Part shown: positions 57,021 to 64,000 of the stretch, in pieces
How the letters are laid out: the number at the start of each line of letters is the position of its first letter
Numbering within the stretch: the stretch's first letter is position 1
NCBI GenBank assembly: GCA_037953625.1
Contig: CM075650.1
Coordinates: 19,287,501-19,351,500 of the forward strand
DNA: 64,000 nucleotides
Direction: 5' to 3'
Origin: Crotalaria pallida
Taxonomy: Eukaryota > Streptophyta > Magnoliopsida > Fabales > Fabaceae
Translations under genes and position numbers: made by a program
Notes under the pieces: model-generated
Databases searched by the model: none
Told to the model about the DNA's origin: nothing
What the model saw: only the letters and a program-made list of their open reading frames with translations

Positions 57021-58202
57021 GTTGTGGAATTTAGAGTAAAAAGTTAGTTAGGTTTTACAGAATAAAAAAAAAAAAAGAAAAGAACTTCTAGATGACACGC
57101 ATGAGTGGAATTCTTGCATGAGTTTGGAGGGTTGTTGCATTAGCCAATCATACTAATACTCTATAAACAATTACTATAGTAAATTATTATTATAATTTAT
57201 AATGTAAATGATCTAAAACTTATAACTCAGAATTTAAGGCAACACACAACATGAGTACAGAACAAAATGGAACATTGTTTTTTATTTTTTCCAAGCAAAT
57301 TCAGTAAAATCAAAATGTATCACCTTTTAACATGTTTATCAAGCTCTATCATATTCATAAAATAAATTAAATATAAAACACTTCTCATATTTCGTCATAT
57401 TTTAACATGTCTACCAAACATGCAAGAATTTCTTAATATTTGGTTATTAGGCTATATTTGGATGGATGGTACAGAGATAGATGCAATGGAATGAAATTAG
57501 TTAAAATAATGTTTCCATTGTTTGAGAGTTGTTAAACTAATTGAATGGAATAAAAAATTTTCACTTAAAAAACCCAAAATCCTTACTTCCTAAATTGGGG
57601 TGAAACCAATTTAAAAAAAAAAGGAATGAAAACCTTTTCCTTTTCATTTCATCTTCAAAACTCTCAAACATACCCTTATGTTTTCTTTTATTTCATCTCT
57701 TATCAGAATACCATTTTTTTTGGTGAACTTAGAATACCGTGTTTTAACCCTTATATCTTATTCTATACACCAAATATAAGACAAAACTCATATATCTTTT
57801 TCTTGTGGTGTTTTATATTTTAAGATGTTTACCAAAAACTCAAGAAATTTTTAATTGATGAATGAATAAGTGCTTGCAACTTCCACTAAATAATTCTGAA
57901 AGGACTCAACTCATGTTAGCATAATAATTAAGTGCTCTGCTCACGTAATAGAATTCACTCAACTGTCATTTTGATCTCTAAATTTGTACCCAACATTTAT
58001 TTTGGTTCCTCATATTAAAGAAATTGGTTTTTAGCCCTCAATTTATAAATAGTTACTCACATTAGTCCCTCAATTCTATCGTCGTATATGTCTGTTAACG
58101 ACAAGCTGATGTGCTCCGTTTAATGACCAAAACGATGTCGTTTAGGTCAAAATGACGTTTTCAGAGATTAAAAAGAATATTAAAAAATTAACACAAAAAA
58201 AA
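57021..58202. other. Intergenic, AT-rich with small repeat traces
   Basis: No gene is seen. 57448-57682 may be a MITE: it starts GGCTATATTTGGAT and ends CTCAAACATACCC, a weak terminal inverted repeat of hAT style. 57960-58160 contains the strings TTTGGTTCCTCA and TTAGTCCCTCAATT with CAAAACGATGTCGTTT, a pattern found in many dispersed plant repeats. Sire2 is inserted into the right end of this at 58203. Confidence 0.4.
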
Positions 58203-58566
58203 TGTAACTTCCATGATGAATGTTTTGATAATGACAAAGTGTTTTGAACAAGCTATCATGTATTGATCAAGTTCAAGTTCAACAAGCAACAACTAACATC
58301 AAATGAAGAAGAGAGAAAGCAAGCTCATGAAGACTTAGTTTGAGTATAATTGTATTTGTTTTATCTTTTGCCTCTCAAGCTTCATAGGTCTTTTATTTGA
58401 TGAGTTTGGTTAGAGTATCTTAGAGGGTAGTGAATCTCATTCATAAGTCATGATTTAATCATAATTTGAGTTTTCACTTAACCTAGAATCAATAGGTGGC
58501 TTAAAGTTTTTAAAGGAAAAGTTTGGTTTTGAGAAAACAAGTTTTAAACAAGTATCAGACATGTTT

Positions 58567-58625
58567 AATCGATTAAGGATGAATTTAATCGATTACTACT
58601 CGATTAAGTGAAGATTTAATCGATT
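58567..58625 (+). promoter_or_regulatory. AATCGATT cluster upstream of Sire2 TATA
   Basis: Octamers start at 58567, 58587, 58598 (ACTCGATT) and 58618. Spacings are 20, 11 and 20 bp. The TATA box TATAAAAA follows at 58708, about 83 bp on. Confidence 0.8.
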
Positions 58626-59250
58626 AAGTACTGCTGAACTGGTTTTTTTAAAATACAATTTTCACTTCTCAAAATCAGTTTTCAAGTGCTACAACTTTTG
58701 GGTATTCTATAAAAACCTTTTCCTAACCTTTGTGATCATAATCTATCATTTTGATATTCATTTTACAAAGAATCAAGCCATTCTATTCTCTCTCAAATTT
58801 CAAAGATCAAAGCTTTTCTATTTTCATATTCTTTGATCAAGAACCTTTGAATCTCTTGTGTGATTTGTCATAGCTATTGATTGAGATTCATTAGGATTGT
58901 TATGTGTATTCATTGAGTTGTAATCTTTGCAATAAGGCAAGCCACTACAACAAACAAGAAGCCTTGGTGTGTCGATTATCATCAAGCAAAGTTCAAGCAA
59001 TTGAAGAAGTCTTGGTTGCGAATCAAGCAAGGAGAAGCCTTGATGTGTGGATTATCATCAAGCAATTGAAGACTTGTTGTGTCGATTATCAACAAGGGGT
59101 AGAGGTTAGATTAGAGAGAAGATCAATAGGATTACAAGGCAAGGGTGTCGGTTATCTCTTGTAGGCTAGTAAGAAGGAAGTCTTGTGAGGCAATCACTTG
59201 TAATTTGAGAACTCTAATTCCTCATAGTGAAGAATCTCTCTTGGTTGAAG

Positions 59251-59297
59251 AGGGGACTGGATGTAGCTTTCAAGCGGATGAAAGTGAACCAGGATAA
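59251..59297 (+). promoter_or_regulatory. Conserved LTR block with hairpin (Sire2)
   Basis: GGGGACTGGATGTAGCT, hairpin CTTTCA-AGCGGA-TGAAAG, then GTGAACCAGGATAAA. The loop differs from Sire1 (AGTGGG) while the arms are the same. Confidence 0.75.
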
Positions 59298-59566
59298 ATC
59301 ACTGTGTCGTATCTCTAAACCCTTACTCTTTATATTCAAGTCATTTGATTGCGTTCTTGGTTGAAAACCTAGAAAGATTGATTTTCATAATTGATTGAAT
59401 TGAATCTTTATTTGTTCAAATTGATAAAGGGAAAATCATTTTCATAATTAGGTTAATCAATAAGAATATAGGTGTTAATCATCTCCGTTGAATCTCTGAT
59501 CTTGCATGTTAATTGATTGATTTTCGTATTCGATTGAAAAGTGATTTTTCAGTTTCTGATAGATTT

Positions 59567-59677
59567 AATCGATTAAGTGTTCGTTTAATCGATTAAGGAC
59601 TTTTGAACTTTCAGGTTTAATCGATTAGTACTCGATTAAATTGCAGGTTAATCGATTAAATTTCAGGTTAATCGATT
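59567..59677 (+). promoter_or_regulatory. Second phased cluster in Sire2 LTR
   Basis: Octamers start at 59567, 59587, 59619, 59630 (ACTCGATT), 59650 and 59670; the others are AATCGATT. Spacings are 20, 32, 11, 20 and 20 bp. The cluster ends about 157 bp before the LTR end, the same place as in Sire1. Confidence 0.8.
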
Positions 59678-59836
59678 AAGTGCTGTAGATTTTGCAAAAA
59701 TCATTTGTTTTGATTGTTTCGATTTATTTCGTTCGAAAATCTTTCAAGGTAGCTTAGACACCTATTCAACCCCCCCTTTTAGGTGTATTCCTAGGGTTCC
59801 TTTGTCTCTCCAACCACCAATTGCAGTTTCCTCAAT

Positions 59837-59848
59837 TGGTATCAGAGC
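59837..59848 (+). promoter_or_regulatory. Sire2 primer-binding site
   Basis: TGGTATCAGAGC lies two bases after the LTR end. The junction reads TCAATTGGTATCAGAGC; its first 13 bases recur in the gag 3' flank (see 61761-62140). Confidence 0.93.
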
Positions 59849-59907
59849 TCGGTCGAAAGACACGAGCATAAGAGCTTTTTTCGTAAAGATCCTTTAAGTA
59901 AATCGCA

Positions 59908-61698
59908 ATGGGTTCCATGAATCCCTTTGGTGGTGAAGGTGCTTCGATAAGTCGTCCTCCACTCTTTAACGGAGAAGGCTATGCATATTGGAAAGTTAGA
60001 ATGAAAATCTTTATCCAAGCCATAGATAGTGAAATTTGGAAAGTAGTTGAAAAAGGTCCTCATATCCCCTCTAGTTTAGTTGAAGGTGTAGAACAATTGA
60101 TCCCCGAGGATAAGTGGAAGGATGATGATAGAAAGAAAGTACAATATGATTATAAGGCAAAGAATATCATTACCTCTGCTTTATCCTATGACGAGTTCTT
60201 TAGAGTTTCTCAATGTTCTAGTGCTAAGGAAATGTGGGACACTTTACAAGTGACTCATGAAGGAACTAGTGAGGTTAGGAGAGCTAGATTGAATGCTTTA
60301 ATGCATGATTATGAATTGTTTCAAATGCTTCCAAATGAATCTATTAATGATATTCAAAAGCGTTTTACTCATATTATTAACCATTTACTTGCTCTTGGTA
60401 AGACTTTCTTACAAGGTGAACTTTCTAACAAAGTGTTGAGATGTTTAGACAGGAATTGGCAACCAAAAGTAACGGCTATTGTTGAATCTAAGAATTTGGA
60501 TGCTATGGATCTAGCAACACTCTTTGGAAAGCTTCAAGAACATGAAATGGAGCTTGGACGATTAAGTATCAATGAAGAGTCGGATAAAAACAAAGAAAGA
60601 AAGGGACTTGCTCTTAAAGTCAAAAGTGGATACAAAAAGAAAGAAAGTTCCGATGATGATGATAGTGAAGATTCCGATTCTGATGTTGATGAAAAAGACA
60701 TGAAATTTCTACTAAGGAAGTTTGACAAGTTTCTAAGGAGAAAAGGAATGTTGAACAAGGACAAAAGTAAAGAGAAGGATTCCCCATACTACAAGACCAA
60801 AACTTCAAAAGAAGGTGTAGTTTGTCATGAATGTGGAAAGCCCGGACATCTCAAGTATTCATGCTCTAGGTATCTCAAGAAGAAGGAGAAAGACAAGAAA
60901 AATTCAAAACACAAAAGGGCATACATAGTTTGGGATAGTGATGAAGATAACAAGAAAAGCACATCGAGTAGTTCTTCGGATGATGAAGAAGCCGCTTGTC
61001 TCAACTTGATAACTCTAGTAGATGATGAAGAACAAAGTTCAAATGATGAATCAAGTTATCAAAGCGAGGAAAGCGATGTAAGTCATACTAAATCCGAAAT
61101 TTCTTCTAAATATGAATTGTTATATAATGCTTATGAAGAAATGCATGAACAACTTGAAAAACTAGTTTTGAAAAATATTGAAAGAAAGAAGCTCATTTTG
61201 AAACATCAAAAAGAGATTTTAGAACTTCAAAAACAAGTTGATGAGCTTAATCTTGAAAATGAAACTCTTGATCTTATATATGCTAGTTCTTCTTGTGATT
61301 GTGCTAGTAGAGTGAATATTGTGGTTGATTGTGAGAGTTGCAAGTTGCTTAAAGATGAAAATGCTATTTTGAAAAATAAGCTTGCAAGTTTCACAAATGG
61401 TGATATTAAATTGCGCACATTGTTAAATTTTCAAAGAGAAAATTCAAACAAGTTTGGTTTGGGTTATACTAATGCTAAGAGTAATTCTCATAGAAATGTT
61501 GTTGATTTTTCTAAAGTTGATTTCTCAAATGCACCAACATGTTTCTATTGTGGTACTCATGGACATACTTCTAATGTGTGTTATATTAAAGTGCATGGTA
61601 TACCTAAAGGAGATTTTGTTTGGATGAAAAAGGGTGAAAGTCCCTACACTAACAAAAATGGATCCAAAACCATTTGGATACCAAAAAGCAAAGCATGA
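59908..61698 (+). CDS. gag: Sire2 Gag polyprotein (intact)
   Basis: 596 residues, uninterrupted. The start MGSMNPFGGEGASISRPPLF is conserved with Sire1, where the homologous ATG is at 8414. The UBN2-type capsid region spans about 20-220 (YWKVRMKIFIQAID, ALSYDEFFRVSQ, LMHDYELFQMLP, NWQPKVTAI). A D/E/S-rich acidic linker follows (about 247-262), then a zinc knuckle CHECGKPGHLKYSC (306-319), a coiled-coil-like stretch (about 405-455), and a second knuckle CFYCGTHGHTSNVC (545-558). The protein ends IWIPKSKA before TGA. It would form the particle and package RNA. An intact gag without pol implies recent purifying selection or very recent copying. Confidence 0.93.
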   Translation: MGSMNPFGGEGASISRPPLFNGEGYAYWKVRMKIFIQAIDSEIWKVVEKGPHIPSSLVEGVEQLIPEDKWKDDDRKKVQYDYKAKNIITSALSYDEFFRVSQCSSAKEMWDTLQVTHEGTSEVRRARLNALMHDYELFQMLPNESINDIQKRFTHIINHLLALGKTFLQGELSNKVLRCLDRNWQPKVTAIVESKNLDAMDLATLFGKLQEHEMELGRLSINEESDKNKERKGLALKVKSGYKKKESSDDDDSEDSDSDVDEKDMKFLLRKFDKFLRRKGMLNKDKSKEKDSPYYKTKTSKEGVVCHECGKPGHLKYSCSRYLKKKEKDKKNSKHKRAYIVWDSDEDNKKSTSSSSSDDEEAACLNLITLVDDEEQSSNDESSYQSEESDVSHTKSEISSKYELLYNAYEEMHEQLEKLVLKNIERKKLILKHQKEILELQKQVDELNLENETLDLIYASSSCDCASRVNIVVDCESCKLLKDENAILKNKLASFTNGDIKLRTLLNFQRENSNKFGLGYTNAKSNSHRNVVDFSKVDFSNAPTCFYCGTHGHTSNVCYIKVHGIPKGDFVWMKKGESPYTNKNGSKTIWIPKSKA

Positions 61699-61760
61699 TT
61701 GTTTTGTAGGTATGATTGAAGAGCAAAGAGAGCTTACAAGTGTTATTCATATTTGCATCT

Positions 61761-62140
61761 TCAATTGGTATCAAAAGAAGTCCTACAATATGATACAAAT
61801 GTTATGGTTAGATTGTGAACTTCATATGGTATCTTCTCAATTGGTATTACTTTTCTAAATGTTTAATTAATTCAATTTGTATCATTGAGAGATTATTAGT
61901 TGATTATCATGCTTTTGTGATTATTGATACTTCTTTACAATTGATATCTTCTTTGTTAAGTGATATTATGATCTTTTTAGTTCTCAATTGGTATCATATT
62001 TCATTGTTATATTCTCTTGCCAATTGGTATCACATTTCAAAGTATAGTTCTATTGTATTTGTTCAATTGGTATCAATGTTGTAAAGAAATGATCATTGAT
62101 TTCTTACCTTGGCTTAGATGTAATATTTCAATTGGTATAT
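61761..62140 (+). repeat. Dispersed TCAATTGGTATCA repeats
   Basis: Copies or near-copies lie at 61761, 61836, 61872 (TCAATTTGTATCA), about 61938 (ACAATTGATATCT), 61983, 62019 (GCCAATTGGTATCA), 62063 and 62128. Spacing is irregular. The sequence equals the LTR end/primer-site junction of the same element (59832-59844). They occupy the space between gag and the polypurine tracts. Open frames there (for example 61815-62084) follow the repeats and are not convincing. Confidence 0.8.
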
Positions 62141-62153
62141 ATTACTTTTTGAT

Positions 62154-62474
62154 AATGCCAAAGGGGGAGAAATATGATGTTTTGAATTGAATGGAATGTT
62201 TCTCCAAGTGGAGAAATGATTGTTGGATAAATAATATGATTTTTAGATGTTTGTTTGGAGAAAGGTTGTTTTTGTTGTTTTTATGTAGGTTGAGCAAAGT
62301 TGTTGAAGATAGGGGGAGAATCAAGCTTATCTCAATTGGATTCAAATGTCAAAAGCATTTATTGAGGGGGAGCAAGAGTCTCACCAAGTGATCAAATTGT
62401 TAAAGCATCAACAACTTCAAAGAATTTTTGGAGAACTTCAAAACATGGTTTGTCATTTTCAAAAAGGGGGATAT
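62154..62474 (+). promoter_or_regulatory. Multiple polypurine tracts of Sire2
   Basis: AAAGGGGGAGAAA (about 62160), ATAGGGGGAGAA (about 62309), GAGGGGGAGC (about 62364) and AAAAAGGGGGATA (62461-62473). The last adjoins the 3' LTR. This is the same multi-tract layout as in Sire1. Confidence 0.8.
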
Positions 62475-64000
62475 TGTAAGTTCCACGATGAATGTTTTGA
62501 TAATGACAAAGTGTTTTGAACAAGCTATCATGTATTGATCAAGTTCAAGTTCAACAAGTAACAACTAACATCAAATGAAGAAGAGAGAAAGCAAGCTCAT
62601 GAAGACTTAGTTTGAGTATAATTGTATTTGTTTTATCTTTTGCCTCTCAAGCTTCATAGGTCTTTTATTTGATGAGTTTGGTTAAAGTATCTTAGAGGGT
62701 AGTGAATCTCATTCATAAGTCATGATTTAATCATAATTTGAGTTTTCACTTAACCTAGAATCAATAGGTGGCTTAAAGTTTTTAAAGGAAAGGTTTGGTT
62801 TTGAGAAAACAAGTTTTAAACAAGTATCAGACATGTTTAATCGATTAAGGATGAATGTAATCGATTACTACTCGATTAAGTGAAGATTTAATCGATTAAG
62901 TACTGCTGAACTGGTTTTTTTAAAATACAATTTTCACTTCTCAAAATCAGTTTTCAAGTGCTACAACTTTTGGGTATTCTATAAAAACCTTTTCCTAACC
63001 TTTGTGATCATAATCTATCATTTTGATATTCATTTTACAAAGAATCAAGCCATTCTATTCTCTCTCAAATTTCAAAGATCAAAGCTTTTCTATTTTCATA
63101 TTCTTTGATCAAGAACCTTTGAATCTCTTGTGTGATTTGTCATAGCTATTGATTGAGATTCATTAGGATTGTTATGTGTATTCATTGAGTTGTAATCTTT
63201 GCAATAAGGCAAGCCACTACAACAAACAAGAAGCCTTGGTGTGTCGATTATCATCAAGCAAAGTTCAAGCAATTGAAGAAGTCTTGGTTGCGAATCAAGC
63301 AAGGAGAAGCCTTGATGTGTGGATTATCATCAAGCAATTGAAGACTTGTTGTGTCGATTATCAACAAGGGGTAGAGGTTAGATTAGAGAGAAGATCAATA
63401 GGATTACAAGGCAAGGGTGTCGGTTATCTCTTGTAGGCTAGCAAGAAGGAAGTCTTGTGAGGCAATCACTTGTAATTTGAGAACTCTAATTCCTCATAGT
63501 GAAGAATCTCTCTTGGTTGAAGAGGGGACTGGATGTAGCTTTCAAGCGGATGAAAGTGAACCAGGATAAATCACTGTGTCGTATCTCTAAACCCTTACTC
63601 TTTATATTCAAGTCATTTGATTGCGTTCTTGGTTGAAAACCTAGAAAGATTGATTTTCATAATTGATTGAATTGAATCTTTATTTGTTCAAATTGATAAA
63701 GGGAAAATCATTTTCATAATTAGGTTAATCAATAAGAATATAGGTGTTAATCATCTCCGTTGAATCTCTGATCTTGCATGTTAATTGATTGATTTTCGTA
63801 TTCGATTGAAAAGTGATTTTTCAGTTTCTGATAGATTTAATCGATTAAGTGTTCGTTTAATCGATTAAGGACTTTTGAACTTTCAGGTTTAATCGATTAG
63901 TACTCGATTAAATTGCAGGTTAATCGATTAAATTTCAGGTTAATCGATTAAGTGCTGTAGATTTTGCAAAAATCATTTGTTTTGATTATTTCGATTTATT
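62475..64000 (+). repeat. Sire2 3' LTR (truncated by window end)
   Basis: Begins TGTAAGTTCC. About 1526 of an expected 1632 bp are present. It includes both palindrome clusters (from 62838 and 63838), the TATA box and the conserved block at 63524. One octamer in the first cluster is altered in its flank (GAATGTAATCGATT here, GAATTTAATCGATT in the 5' LTR). The right TSD is outside the window. Confidence 0.93.

Larger units (their letters stand above)
58203..59834 (+). repeat. Sire2 5' LTR
   Basis: This 1632-bp LTR starts TGTAACTTCC and ends CAGTTTCCTCA. It has a palindrome cluster (58567-58625), a TATA box (58708-58715), the conserved block (59251-59297), and a second cluster (59567-59677). 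The CTATTCAACCCCCCC string near the end is shared with Sire1. The layout is the same although most of the sequence is not alignable. Confidence 0.93.
58203..64000 (+). mobile_element. Sire2: gag-only Sirevirus-like element (right end cut)
   Basis: Components: 5' LTR, initiator tRNA-Met primer site, a complete gag, 776 bp without pol, polypurine tracts, and a 3' LTR that runs off the window. I count about eight differences between the LTRs over 1526 bp, so the insertion is young. Protease, integrase, RT and RNase H are absent. This matches the idea of gag-bearing non-autonomous LTR elements (TR-GAG type). It probably depends on enzymes from a relative of Sire1. Confidence 0.92.

Noticed and set aside
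1..64000. tRNA or rRNA genes
   Set aside because: I saw no cloverleaf with intact A and B boxes and no rRNA-like sequence; TGGTATCAGAGC sites are retroelement primer sites.

Overview
This window looks like nuclear DNA from a flowering plant, most likely a eudicot. It is AT-rich and intron-bearing, and almost entirely built of LTR retrotransposons, MITEs and retroposon debris. One clearly functional-looking host gene is present: a CC-NB-LRR (NLR) immune receptor of the RPP13/At1g50180 type on the minus strand at 53432-56726. I cannot name the species from sequence alone.

Layout. A host sequence of about 2.07 kb is present as three tandem copies. Copy 1 is at 1345-2193, resumed at 26652-27316. 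Copy 2 is at about 37003-39072. Copy 3 is at about 39073-39740, resumed at 50190-51308 and 51812-51850. Nearly everything else between 2194 and 51811 is insertion into this array, and most target-site duplications (TSDs) can still be read. A Sirevirus-like copia solo LTR on the minus strand (2194-2746 plus 25556-26651) was split by a long gypsy-type LTR, 'A' (minus, 2747-25550, TSD ATTTG). A was in turn hit by a near-complete Sirevirus-like copia element ('Sire1', 6850-15834, TSD AGACC), by a 5.5-kb solo LTR of A's own family in the opposite orientation ('B', 18461-23933, TSD AAACT), and probably by a further LTR ('C', about 3590-6385). An Athila-lineage gypsy element ('E', 27317-37002, tRNA-Asp primer site) lies between copies 1 and 2. 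A Tekay-like chromovirus ('D', 39741-50184, TSD AATCT) lies in copy 3, as does a 503-bp solo LTR (51309-51811). To the right are a Stowaway MITE (52613-52915), a short poly(A) retroposon, the NLR gene, and a second Sirevirus-like element ('Sire2', from 58203 past the window end) that keeps an intact gag but has no pol.

The coding capacity of the elements is mostly damaged. Sire1 gag-pol is nearly intact but carries two single-base deletions. E has nonsense codons throughout. D keeps only scraps of reverse transcriptase and RNase H although its two 3.3-kb LTRs are nearly identical. Sire2 has only gag.

The most interesting structure is regulatory. In three Sirevirus-like LTR families (Sire1, Sire2 and the solo LTR) and two gypsy-type LTRs (C and D), I find clusters of 8-bp palindromes of the form ANYCGRNT. 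Each family has its own version (ACTCGAGT, AATCGATT or AACCGGTT). Each element has a cluster a short way upstream of a TATA box, and most carry a further cluster downstream in the LTR. Centre-to-centre spacing is usually 20-21 bp, with other steps of 11, 31-32 and about 50-52 bp, i.e. near whole turns of the helix. Sire1 carries a third cluster upstream of a second, internal TATA box in front of a dead env-like reading frame. Other notable structures are an array of about 16 short hairpins with a constant CTGGG-type loop and changing matched arms in the D LTRs, a conserved LTR block with a covarying hairpin shared by three Sirevirus-like families, and a series of primer-binding-site-like repeats in Sire2 where pol would be.
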